This document shows, one piece after another, positions 28,349 to 36,650 of a DNA stretch of 64,000 bases. The notes below the pieces were generated by a model, which was not told the origin of the DNA, searched no databases, and was given only the letters and a program-made list of their open reading frames with translations. Both the position numbers and the translations under genes were made by a program. This DNA comes from Archangium violaceum Cb vi76 (GTDB lineage Bacteria; Myxococcota; Myxococcia; Myxococcales; Myxococcaceae): NCBI RefSeq assembly GCF_000733295.1, contig NZ_JPMI01000423.1:1-64000 (forward strand). Direction: 5' to 3'. Numbering within the stretch: position 1 is the first letter of the stretch; each line of letters starts with the position of its first letter.

Positions 28349-29587
28349 CTAATGGTGGGGTTCGCCCGGGTGCTCGCCGGGTGGGCCCTGCTCCCCTCCC
28401 GGCCCGGGCCCCCCGGGCGCTCTGTCACTCGACGGCTCCCCTGCCCTGCTCCGGCGGAGCCAGCGAGGCCCCTCGCCCGGGCGCCGTCCCCGCATCAGCA
28501 ACGCCGCGACCCCGAGCGCCCCCACCACGACCAGGGCCGTCAACCCCAGCAGCCACAGGAAGAGGTGGTCCACCAGGGCCTCGGCCCGATCGAAGGCGTG
28601 GTCCACCCAGCCCTGGCCCATCGTGTCCGCCTGCTGCATCGCCTGCACCCGCTCCGCGTGGAGCGCGTCCAACACCGCCTGGCGCTCGCCACGGACGCCC
28701 TCCAGCACCGCCAGACGCTCGGAGGAGATGAGGTTCGAGATGAAGTCCTGAAGTGCCTCGCGCTCGCCCGTTGCCCACCGGGGAGTCCCGTCCGCCAGCG
28801 CGCCCATGCGCACGAGCACGTCCACCGTCCGTCCCATCTCGGCCATGGCCGAGGTCAGCACCGGAGTCCCCTCCACCATGTCCTGGACGGCGAGCTCCGC
28901 CTGCCAACGGGCCTGCCGGGGCAGCGTGCCGGCATACAGGTCCACCCGGGTGACCAGGTCCTGCGTGTCCGCGAGGAGCGCGGCCGTCGAGCCCAGCAGG
29001 CCCACTCCGGAGCGGTCCGTGAAGGCGGCCAGCAGGGGCACCGTGGACTCGCGCGTGATGAGCGGTCCGGTCAAGGGGTGCTCGGCGGCCCACCCGTGCA
29101 CGAGCTGGTGCAGCTGGGAGACATCCTCGCGGCCCGACAGCTCCCGCCAGAGTGCCTCCACCTCCGACTCCAGCGTCCCCAACGAGCGCCGGGCGATGTC
29201 CAGCAGCTCGGGTGACGTCCCCGCCACCGACTCCGGAAGGAACTGCTGCAGCTGGGCCAGCAGCGCCCAGGCGTCGATCAGCGCCGCCACCGGATCCGGC
29301 TGGAGCAGCGCCCCCTGCATGGCGGTCACCGCGTTGCTCTTGAAGCGGATCATCGCCTCGCGGACCGCGGGAGAGGGGGAGCGCGCGGAGATCTCATCCG
29401 CGGTGGTCTCGAGGACGCCCGGGAAGCGGCGGGCCATGTCGCGCACGCGGATGCGCAGCACCCCCACGCTCAGCTCCGACTTCCCCACGCGCTCATAGAG
29501 GGCCGAGCGCGGCTCCGCCTTCACCGCGGCACAGGCCGTCAGCAGCGCCGTGAGGAGGAGTACCAGAAACCGGAGAGAGGTGCGCAT
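28349..29587 (-). CDS. Lipoprotein with C-terminal transmembrane helix
   Basis: 412-residue exported protein: signal peptide with lipobox LLTAC, then a long helical region (residues 30-340) with many Leu, Arg and Glu residues, a hydrophobic segment LFLWLLGLTALVVVGALGVAALLM, and a Gly/Pro/Glu-rich end. Having both a lipid anchor and a transmembrane helix is unusual. It could bridge membrane surfaces or be a fused signal anchor. No family was recognised. The ATG at 29587 (MRTSLRFLV) gives the signal peptide. It is the first gene of a pair with the repeat protein. Confidence 0.7.
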   Translation of the reverse strand: MRTSLRFLVLLLTALLTACAAVKAEPRSALYERVGKSELSVGVLRIRVRDMARRFPGVLETTADEISARSPSPAVREAMIRFKSNAVTAMQGALLQPDPVAALIDAWALLAQLQQFLPESVAGTSPELLDIARRSLGTLESEVEALWRELSGREDVSQLHQLVHGWAAEHPLTGPLITRESTVPLLAAFTDRSGVGLLGSTAALLADTQDLVTRVDLYAGTLPRQARWQAELAVQDMVEGTPVLTSAMAEMGRTVDVLVRMGALADGTPRWATGEREALQDFISNLISSERLAVLEGVRGERQAVLDALHAERVQAMQQADTMGQGWVDHAFDRAEALVDHLFLWLLGLTALVVVGALGVAALLMRGRRPGEGPRWLRRSRAGEPSSDRAPGGPGPGGEQGPPGEHPGEPHH

Positions 29588-29686
29588 GGGAGGACCGGCC
29601 CCCCAGGATGCGCACCCCTCCCCGCCCCGCCAAGCCGCCCCTGGGGGCAAGGCCACGTCACGCGCCGGACGCCCGGCGGCCCGCTG

Positions 29687-30280
29687 TCACTGCTTCTTGG
29701 GCTGGGGCGGGAACTTCTCCAGCAGCTCGCCGGTGGCCTGGTTGATGAGCTTCTGGCTCTTCTGCGCATCAATGTTCTCGGACAGCTCGGCCTGCGCCGT
29801 GCCACGCCAGACGAGCTTGTTCGTGTCGGCGTCCACCACGTCGAGGATGAGCGTGCCCTGCTGGTACTCGCGCACGACAGGATGGGAGATGCCGGCACCT
29901 CCGTACGCGACCGGACCGTAGAAGGGGTCGTACCAGGGGTCCCACCCGTAGCCGTAATAGGAGTTGACGTAGTCCACGTCTACCTTCTGATCGATGGCGC
30001 CGTGCCAGCCCACCTTGAAGTCGGGATTCTGTCCTTCCTCCACCTTCTGGTAGCCACGCGATTGCAGCTCCTGGTCCACCGCCTGCTGGACGCGCGCCTG
30101 GATGATGGGGTTGTAGACGCGTGGGTTCGCGCCCTCCTTCATGGGCAACCAGGAATACGTGCGGTACGCGTCCACCTTCTGCACCGAGTTGGGGTCGTAG
30201 TTCGTGTTCGTCTTGATGCTCGTGCAGGCGGCGAGCCCCAGCACCAGCAAGGCACCGGCCAGACGTGACGGCAAGGACAT
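29687..30280 (-). CDS. DUF4136 lipoprotein
   Basis: 197-residue lipoprotein with lipobox LGLAAC. The DUF4136 pattern is present: an early aromatic YRTYSW, then IIQARVQQAVDQELQSRGYQ, a variable Gly/Tyr-rich loop (YVNSYYGYGWDPWYDPFYG), and a C-terminal LILDVVDADTNKLVWRGTAQAEL. DUF4136 proteins are envelope lipoproteins of unknown function found across proteobacteria. Start ATG 30280 gives the signal peptide. It is 99 bases upstream of the lipoprotein gene at 28349-29587 and may share its transcript. Confidence 0.88.
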   Translation of the reverse strand: MSLPSRLAGALLVLGLAACTSIKTNTNYDPNSVQKVDAYRTYSWLPMKEGANPRVYNPIIQARVQQAVDQELQSRGYQKVEEGQNPDFKVGWHGAIDQKVDVDYVNSYYGYGWDPWYDPFYGPVAYGGAGISHPVVREYQQGTLILDVVDADTNKLVWRGTAQAELSENIDAQKSQKLINQATGELLEKFPPQPKKQ

Positions 30281-30391
30281 GGCGATCTCCCTCGAGCCCC
30301 CGCGGGGCGGTTCACTTCCCCACGATAGGCATCGGCGGTCCTCCACGACCGGGCGCCACGAGCCCGCTTGCCCCTCCCTCCAGTCGGAGGC

Positions 30392-31453
30392 TCACCAGAT
30401 GTAGCGGAGGAGGAGCTGGCCATAGAAGAGGGAGGGCTCGCCGGACCTCGCGGGGTTGCCGTCCGCATCCCGGCCGATGCGGGGCTCGGCGTTGAGAACG
30501 GCCACGCCGCCCAGGCCGAGCTGCAGATTGGGCCGCCCCGTGTAGTACAGGCCGAGCGCCACCGAGCTGGAGCGCAGGTCCGTGCGCGCCAGCTCCACCT
30601 CCGACTGACTGCCCCCGGTGAAGAGGTACTCGCCCATCAGTGCCAGGGGAACGCCGAGCGACTTGAAGTCCGCGGTGAGCGCGGCCGCCAGGTTGAGGCG
30701 GAGGGCGGTGGTCTCCTGCTCCACGCGAGCGGCCACGGTGGGATCGAAGGGCCTGCGCGTGCGCCAGATGTGCACCGCCGAGGCCGAGGCCTGGAGCCCC
30801 AGGAAGGAGCCGCCGAGCGCCTGGGCGAAGAACAAGCCGCCATTCACCGAGCTCTCCGAGACCTTCACGGTGAGCAACTCGCCCAGATTGCCGCGCAGGA
30901 TGCTCACCAGTGTCACTCCCGGAGTGTCCACGATGGCGTTCAGCAGCGGCAGCAGGGCGATCTCGGTGCCCCCTTCGTAACCGCCGCCCGCCCGCAGCGA
31001 CAATTGCGTACCGCTCGAGTCGAGGTGCAGCAACCGCACCACGGCACCGCCGGTACCGCTGGCCCGGAAGTTGGCGCCATCCGACACGAACGAGCCCACC
31101 GTCAGGCCGGTGTAGAGGGTGCCGCGTGCCTCGCCCCACAGGCCCAGCCAGCGGGTGAGCCGCACGCCCAGGTCCAGCGTCTGCTGGTAGCCCACGAGCG
31201 ACACGTCCTGCGTCCCCAGCTCGCCGATGGGCAGGTCCGGCACGTCGTACCACGCCACGCCCTCGTTGATGCCCACGTAACTGGCGACGAAGGCGCTCCG
31301 CTGGAGGATGGGAAAGAGGAAGGTGTGGCCCCCGAGCTGGCGTGAGCGGCCACCACCACCACACTGCTCACACGCCGGGTGCTCTTCGGTGGACGCGGTC
31401 TCCGGGGAAGCCGCGCTCAAGGACAGAAGCAACATGATCGCAGTCAGGCTCAT
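30392..31453 (-). CDS. Outer-membrane beta-barrel protein
   Basis: 353-residue exported protein with signal peptide (MSLTAIMLLLSLSAASP). The mature part alternates hydrophobic and polar residues in strand-length stretches and ends in an aromatic residue (LLRYIW), the usual signal for barrel assembly. A CEQCGGGG segment near the mature N-terminus could bind metal or form a disulfide. No known porin family was recognised. ATG 31453 is selected. It is divergent from the first SulP gene, with a 276-base region between them that must hold both promoters; no other feature is seen there. Confidence 0.72.
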   Translation of the reverse strand: MSLTAIMLLLSLSAASPETASTEEHPACEQCGGGGRSRQLGGHTFLFPILQRSAFVASYVGINEGVAWYDVPDLPIGELGTQDVSLVGYQQTLDLGVRLTRWLGLWGEARGTLYTGLTVGSFVSDGANFRASGTGGAVVRLLHLDSSGTQLSLRAGGGYEGGTEIALLPLLNAIVDTPGVTLVSILRGNLGELLTVKVSESSVNGGLFFAQALGGSFLGLQASASAVHIWRTRRPFDPTVAARVEQETTALRLNLAAALTADFKSLGVPLALMGEYLFTGGSQSEVELARTDLRSSSVALGLYYTGRPNLQLGLGGVAVLNAEPRIGRDADGNPARSGEPSLFYGQLLLRYIW

Positions 31454-31729
31454 AGGGCTCGGATATGAGCCCCGGAGAGAATGGAAACATCTGCTCACGG
31501 GACCAGGAACAAGGCGAAGTGATGAACGCCGGCGGAAGCATGCCCAGCCCCACGGCAGGCATCGCCCGTGCGTGCCGCGACACCCCACTGCCCTGAAGGG
31601 CTGGAAACCCGCGAGGGAGCGGGAACAGGCGAGTCACCCCTGGACTCCCTGGATGGGCACACCCGGGTACTCACGGGTGGAGGCCCACCTCATGTTCACG
31701 GCCAGAAACACCCCGCCTCGGAGCCGCGC

Positions 31730-33607
31730 ATGGGACAACGGAGCACGACCACGGCCAGACGCGCCTCCTTCATTCCGTTCCTGGCCTCGCTCCGGGGCTA
31801 CCAGCCAGGCTGGCTGAAACGAGACCTGGTCGGAGCGCTCACCATCACGGCCCTCCTCATCCCCGAGGGCATGGCCTACGCACAGCTCGCCGGTGCACCC
31901 CCCCAGGCGGCCTTCTATGCGTGCCCGGCGGCCCTGGTGCTCTATGCCCTGCTGGGCAGCTCCCGGCAGCTCGTGGTGGCCGTCTCCGCCACGGTGGCCG
32001 TCCTCTCCGCCGCCACCGTGAGCGCGCTGGCACCCTCCGGCTCGGCCCACTACCTCGCCCTCACCGCCGGACTGGCCGTGTTGGCGGGCCTCATCTCCCT
32101 GCTCGCGGGCGTGCTGCGGCTCGGGCGCATCGCCCAGTTCTTCTCCCCGTCCGTGCTCACCGGCTTCGTCTTCGGACTGGCGCTCGTCATCGCCATGAAG
32201 CAGGTGCCCAAGCTCTTCGGGCTGAAGGGCACCGGCGAAGGCTTCTTCGAGCAACTGTGGTTCCTGCTCACCCATCTCCCGGAGGCCCACCTGCCCACGC
32301 TCCTGGTGGGCGCGAGCTGCCTGGTGCTGCTGGTGGCCCTCGAGCGCGTCTCGGAGCGGCTCCCCGCGGCCCTGGTGGTCCTGGTGCTGGCCATCCTCGC
32401 CTCCCATCTGCTTGGCCTCCAGGCGCGGCGGGTGGAGGTGGTGGGAGACATCCCGGCCGGGCTCGCGGCGCCACGACTGCCAGACATGAAGTGGAGTGAC
32501 GTGCTGGCCCTGCTGCCGGGAGCGTTCGGCATCGCGCTGGTGGCCTTCGCGGAGGCCATCGGCCCGGCGCGCATGCTGGGGGCCCGGCATGGCTACCCGG
32601 TGAACGCCAACCGGGAGCTGATCGGCCTGGGCTGCGCCAACATGGGCGCCGGTCTCTTCCAGGGCTTCTCCATCGGCTGCAGCCTGTCCAAGTCCGCGGC
32701 CAACGACCAGGCCGGAGCCCGCAGCCAGGTCTCCTCCCTGGTGGCCGCCGGCCTCACGCTGCTGGTGGCGCTCTTCTTCACGCCCCTCTTCCGCGCCCTG
32801 CCAGAGGCCACCCTGGGCGCCATCGTGGTGGTGGCCGTCTCGGGGATGATGGAGGTGGGCGAGCTGCGGCGGCTGTTCCGGATGCGCCGCGCGGATTTCC
32901 TCGTGGCCATGGCCGCCCTGCTGGGCGTGCTCGTCTTCGACGTGCTGCCGGGCCTGCTCCTCGCGGTGGGCCTCTCCCTGTTCCTCACCCTCTACCGCGC
33001 CAGCCTCCCCCGCCTGAGCGAGCTGGGACGGGCCGCCGGCACCCTGGACTTCGTCGACATGCGGCACCAGCCCTCGGCGCGGCCCCTGCCCGGACTGATG
33101 GTCCTCCGCCCCAACGAGGGCATCTTCTTCGCCAACGCCGAATCCCTCCGCGAGGAGCTCCTGGAGCGCATCCAGCGCAACCCCCGCCCGGTCAAGGCCC
33201 TGCTGTTGGATCTCGAGGTGACGACGGATCTGGACGTGCCCGGGGCCGACATGCTCGCCGGCCTCCACGAGGACCTGGAGAACCTGGGAGTGACACTGCT
33301 GCTGGCGCGGGCACTCGCCCCCACGCAGCAGATGATGGAGCACACCGGCGTGCTGGAGAAGGTGGGCCGGGAGCACCTCTACCCGCACGTGCTGGGCGGA
33401 GTGGTGGACTACCTGGCCCGGCACTCGCCCCAGGCCCGGGACGAGCGGGAGCTCTTCCACGACGGCCTGCAGCGGCTGGGCACCCTGGCGGAGGAGCTCG
33501 AGGACTCCATGCCGGAGGAGGAGCGGGAGCAACTGGAACAGATGCGGCGGCTGCTGCGCCAGGCCGAGTCCGCGCTGCGAGCGCCTCGGGACACCGGGCC
33601 CCACTGA
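31730..33607 (+). CDS. SulP family anion transporter with STAS domain (first copy)
   Basis: Inner-membrane transporter for sulfate or bicarbonate, 625 residues. The SulP signature is clear: KRDLVGALTITALLIPEGMAYAQLAG in the first segments, about 12-14 hydrophobic helices, and GLGCANMGAGLFQGFSIGCSLSKSAAN. A cytoplasmic STAS domain (about residues 470-570) includes VKALLLDLEVTTDLDVPGADML and a helical C-terminus. ATG 31730 is used. It stands just before a sulfatase gene, so sulfate uptake after release by sulfatase is a plausible role. Bicarbonate transport is the main alternative. Confidence 0.92.
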   Translation: MGQRSTTTARRASFIPFLASLRGYQPGWLKRDLVGALTITALLIPEGMAYAQLAGAPPQAAFYACPAALVLYALLGSSRQLVVAVSATVAVLSAATVSALAPSGSAHYLALTAGLAVLAGLISLLAGVLRLGRIAQFFSPSVLTGFVFGLALVIAMKQVPKLFGLKGTGEGFFEQLWFLLTHLPEAHLPTLLVGASCLVLLVALERVSERLPAALVVLVLAILASHLLGLQARRVEVVGDIPAGLAAPRLPDMKWSDVLALLPGAFGIALVAFAEAIGPARMLGARHGYPVNANRELIGLGCANMGAGLFQGFSIGCSLSKSAANDQAGARSQVSSLVAAGLTLLVALFFTPLFRALPEATLGAIVVVAVSGMMEVGELRRLFRMRRADFLVAMAALLGVLVFDVLPGLLLAVGLSLFLTLYRASLPRLSELGRAAGTLDFVDMRHQPSARPLPGLMVLRPNEGIFFANAESLREELLERIQRNPRPVKALLLDLEVTTDLDVPGADMLAGLHEDLENLGVTLLLARALAPTQQMMEHTGVLEKVGREHLYPHVLGGVVDYLARHSPQARDERELFHDGLQRLGTLAEELEDSMPEEEREQLEQMRRLLRQAESALRAPRDTGPH

Positions 33608-33624
33608 CACGGAGGGAGTGAGCC

Positions 33625-33723
33625 ATGATGGCATCCCCCACCCTTCGCGCCGCCAACGCCGCCCGGGCACACGGCTGGACGGTCGTGAGCATCCAGAAGG
33701 ACTGGAAGAGCGTCTTCCCGTGA
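33625..33723 (+). CDS. Possible small protein, 32 residues
   Basis: A short reading frame (MMASPTLRAANAARAHGW, ending KSVFP) follows a strong GGAGGG ribosome binding site 8 bases before ATG, 17 bases after the SulP stop. The HGWTVVSIQKDWKSVF portion is not low-complexity. It could be a real small protein or the 5' remnant of a longer gene. No homologue was recognised. Confidence 0.4.
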   Translation: MMASPTLRAANAARAHGWTVVSIQKDWKSVFP

Positions 33724-33846
33724 CGGGTGGAGTCCGGCGCCAGGACCTCGCCCTTCCGGGCTGACCGGGCAGCCAGACCCGGACTGCCTCCCGCCGGTAC
33801 ATGCACATCTTCTACGGCGCAATTCGATTACAAGAGGGAGACACCC

Positions 33847-35322
33847 ATGGCCAGAGCAGTGAAGGCGCCCAACATCCTCGTCATCTTCGGAGATGACATC
33901 GGCTACTGGAACATCAGCGCGTACAACCAGGGAATGCTGGGCTACGAGACGCCCCACATCGATCGCCTGGCGAAGGAGGGAGCACTCCTCACCAACTACT
34001 ACGGGCAGCAGAGCTGCACCGCGGGCCGCGCGGCCTTCATCACCGGCCAGTGCCCGTTCCGCACGGGCCTGACGAAGGTGGGCATGCCGGGAGCCAAGGT
34101 GGGCCTGAGCGAGGAGGACCCGACCATCGCCGAGCTGCTCAAGCCGCTGGGCTACCACACGGCCCAGTTCGGCAAGAATCACCTCGGGGACCGGGACGAG
34201 TACCTGCCCACCCACCACGGCTTCGACGAGTTCTTCGGCAACCTGTACCACCTCAACGCGGAAGAGGAGCCAGAGAACCCGGACTACCCGAAGGATCCCC
34301 GGTTCCGGAAGCGCTTCGGTCCGCGCGGCGTCATCCACTCGTACGCGGACGGCCGCATCGAGGACACCGGACCCCTCACCAAGAAGCGCATGGAGACGGT
34401 GGATGAGGAGTTCCTCGCCGCGACCCTCGACTACCTCGAGCGGGTGGCGGACTCCGACAAACCCTTCTTCATCTGGTTCAACACCACGCGCATGCACATC
34501 CACACGCACCTGAAGCCGGAGTCCCAGGGCAAGACGGGCAGCGGCGTCTATGCGGACGGCATGGTCGAGCACGACGATCATATCGGACGGCTCCTGGCCA
34601 AACTCGACGAGCTGGAGCTGCGGGAGAACACCCTCGTCATCTACTCCACGGACAACGGCGCCATGGTCAACATGTGGCCGGATGGCGGCTCGACTCCCTT
34701 CCGTGGCGAGAAGGACACCAACTGGGAGGGCGCGTTCCGCGTGCCGTGCCTCGTGCGCTGGCCAGGCGTCATCGAGCCGGGCACCCGCCTCAACGCCCTC
34801 TTCTCGTCCGAGGACTGGCTGCCCACGCTGGTGTCGGCCGCGGGCGACCCGGACATCAAGGACAAGCTCCTCAAGGGCCACGAAGCCAACGACAAGACCT
34901 TCAAGGTGCACCTGGACGGCTACGATCAGACCGGGCTGCTCGCGGGGCGGGGACCGTCCCAGCGCCAGGAGTTCTTCTACTTCGGCGATGATGGCGAGCT
35001 GCTCGCCATACGCCATGGGCGTATCAAGGTGGTCTTCGCCGAGCAGAAGGCCACGGGCTTCGATGTCTGGTCCACGCCCTTCGTGATGCGCCGGGCGCCG
35101 CTCATCTACGACCTGGAAGCGGATCCCTTCGAGCGCGGGGAAGACGGAGTGGGCTACCACACCTGGCTGCTCGACCATTCCTTCATGCTCCTCCCGGCCC
35201 AACAGGCGGTGGCTCGGTTCCTCGAGAGCTTCAAGACATTCCCACCGCGTCAGAAGCCGGGGAGCTTCACCATCGATCAGGTGATGGAGAAGCTGGAGAG
35301 CGCGCCGGCCCAGTCCCATTGA
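33847..35322 (+). CDS. Type I sulfatase (arylsulfatase family), CTAGR core
   Basis: 491-residue hydrolase of sulfate esters. The metal site starts ILVIFGDDIGYWN. The core motif CTAGRAAFITG places C57 for conversion to formylglycine, with R61 and the TG at the expected spacing. The second position is Ala instead of the usual Pro (CxAxR rather than CxPxR), a variant known mainly from anaerobic-maturase substrates. Later active-site pieces QFGKNHLGD and STDNG are present. There is no signal peptide, so it is cytoplasmic unless exported with a partner. ATG 33847 follows AGAGGGAG. It shares a region with a formylglycine-generating enzyme at 39786-40790. Confidence 0.9.
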   Translation: MARAVKAPNILVIFGDDIGYWNISAYNQGMLGYETPHIDRLAKEGALLTNYYGQQSCTAGRAAFITGQCPFRTGLTKVGMPGAKVGLSEEDPTIAELLKPLGYHTAQFGKNHLGDRDEYLPTHHGFDEFFGNLYHLNAEEEPENPDYPKDPRFRKRFGPRGVIHSYADGRIEDTGPLTKKRMETVDEEFLAATLDYLERVADSDKPFFIWFNTTRMHIHTHLKPESQGKTGSGVYADGMVEHDDHIGRLLAKLDELELRENTLVIYSTDNGAMVNMWPDGGSTPFRGEKDTNWEGAFRVPCLVRWPGVIEPGTRLNALFSSEDWLPTLVSAAGDPDIKDKLLKGHEANDKTFKVHLDGYDQTGLLAGRGPSQRQEFFYFGDDGELLAIRHGRIKVVFAEQKATGFDVWSTPFVMRRAPLIYDLEADPFERGEDGVGYHTWLLDHSFMLLPAQQAVARFLESFKTFPPRQKPGSFTIDQVMEKLESAPAQSH

Positions 35323-35334
35323 CGGTAACGAAGC

Positions 35335-35370
35335 GACCCGCCCCCTGTGTGCCATTCCAGGGGGCGGGTC
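35335..35370. terminator. Strong 13-base-stem hairpin after sulfatase
   Basis: GACCCGCCCCCTG (35335-35347) and its exact complement (35358-35370) around a 10-base loop, 12 bases after the sulfatase stop. It separates the sulfatase from the next gene on the same strand. Confidence 0.75.
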
Positions 35371-35420
35371 CCCGGTGCTCACGTCCCCTCGAACCTCGTT
35401 CCACCCGAGAGGTCCCGCGA

Positions 35421-36242
35421 ATGAGAATACGCCCACTCACGGCGATGAGCGTCTCCGTCCTCCTGCTGCTCTCCGCCGGGGCCGTCGCGCAGACGGAAGC
35501 GAGCCCCGAGCACGATGCGACCGAGCTGTCGAAGGCCACCCAGAACCCCGTGGGAGACCTGCTCAGCGTGCCGTTCCAGTTCAACTTCAACACCGGCGGT
35601 GGCCTCGAGGACCGGACCTTCCTCCTGCTGAACTTCCAGCCCGTGATTCCCATCAAGCTCTCCTCGAATTGGAACCTCATCGCCCGCACCATCGTGCCGG
35701 TGATCGACGCACCGGGCCCGGAGAGCACCCGGTTCCGGGGACTGGGAGACGTCCAGGAGCAGCTCTTCTTCGCGCCCGCGAAGTCGGGCGGGTTCATCTG
35801 GGGCCTCGGGCCCGTGCTCTCGCTGCCCACGGCCACCGTGGACAGCGTCCGGACAGGAAGCTGGGCGGCGGGTCCGAGCGGAGTGCTCCTCGTGATGACG
35901 GGGCCCTGGGTCCTCGGCGGCCTGGCGAGCCAGCTCTGGACCTTCGAGGACGAGGGGGGTGCGCCCAGAATCAACCAGCTCTCGTTCCAGTATTTCATCA
36001 ACTACAACTTCAGCGGGGGCTGGGCGTTGACGGCCGCGCCGGTCCTCATGGCGGACTGGGAGGCCACGCGAGGCGAGCGGTGGACGGTTCCGGTCGGCCT
36101 CGGTGTCTCGAAGACCACCGTGTTCCGCCGCCAACCCCTGTCGCTCGCCGTGCAGTACTACCACAACGTCGTCCGGCCCGATGACGCGGCCGCGAACCAG
36201 CTCCGGTTCGTGTTCTCGTTGCTCTTCCCGACGAAGGAGTAG
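35421..36242 (+). CDS. Predicted outer-membrane transporter/porin
   Basis: 273-residue exported protein with a Sec signal peptide (MRIRPLTAMSVSVLLLLSAGAVAQ). The mature part resembles the so-called neuromedin U / outer-membrane transporter group: NPVGDLLSVPFQFNFNTGGG, then strand-like segments and a final LRFVFSLLF. It probably forms a barrel that admits small anionic substrates. It lies 50 bases past the sulfatase terminator and 9 bases before a small membrane protein, which is almost certainly in the same operon. Function is inferred from the family and position. Confidence 0.78.
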   Translation: MRIRPLTAMSVSVLLLLSAGAVAQTEASPEHDATELSKATQNPVGDLLSVPFQFNFNTGGGLEDRTFLLLNFQPVIPIKLSSNWNLIARTIVPVIDAPGPESTRFRGLGDVQEQLFFAPAKSGGFIWGLGPVLSLPTATVDSVRTGSWAAGPSGVLLVMTGPWVLGGLASQLWTFEDEGGAPRINQLSFQYFINYNFSGGWALTAAPVLMADWEATRGERWTVPVGLGVSKTTVFRRQPLSLAVQYYHNVVRPDDAAANQLRFVFSLLFPTKE

Positions 36243-36251
36243 AGGTACACC

Positions 36252-36650
36252 ATGACAGACGTGCTCACCCAGCTGTGGCGGGAGATCGTCGAGCGCCCCG
36301 ATGGGCCGATGGCCTTCCGCTTCTACCTCCAACCGGTGATGGCGATGCTGTTCGCCCTGCGCGACGGCATCAAGGACGCGCACACGGGACGGCCCGCCTA
36401 TTTCTGGGCGCTCTTCACGGACAGGCCACACCGGCGCGAGCTGGTGCGCTCCGGATGGAGCTCGGTCCGCAATGTCTTCATCCTCGCCGTGGTGATTGAT
36501 CTCATCTATCAGTTCATCGTGTTCAAGGAGCTGCGGCCCATCCAGGGTCTGCTCGTGGCCGTGCTCCTGGCCATCGTGCCGTACGCGCTGCTCCGAGGCC
36601 CGGTGAACCGGCTCACCCGAGGCCTGCTCCACCGCCGGGCCACTCACTGA
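36252..36650 (+). CDS. Small integral membrane protein
   Basis: 132-residue protein with two to three hydrophobic segments (FRFYLQPVMAMLFAL, VFILAVVIDLIYQFIVF, LLVAVLLAIVPYALL). An intervening GIKDAHTGRPAYFWALF region is conserved-looking. No family name was recognised, but similar proteins occur next to sulfatase and porin genes. It starts 9 bases after the porin stop and overlaps the 3' end of the convergent kinase gene by 7 bases. It may be an inner-membrane partner of the porin. Confidence 0.7.
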   Translation: MTDVLTQLWREIVERPDGPMAFRFYLQPVMAMLFALRDGIKDAHTGRPAYFWALFTDRPHRRELVRSGWSSVRNVFILAVVIDLIYQFIVFKELRPIQGLLVAVLLAIVPYALLRGPVNRLTRGLLHRRATH

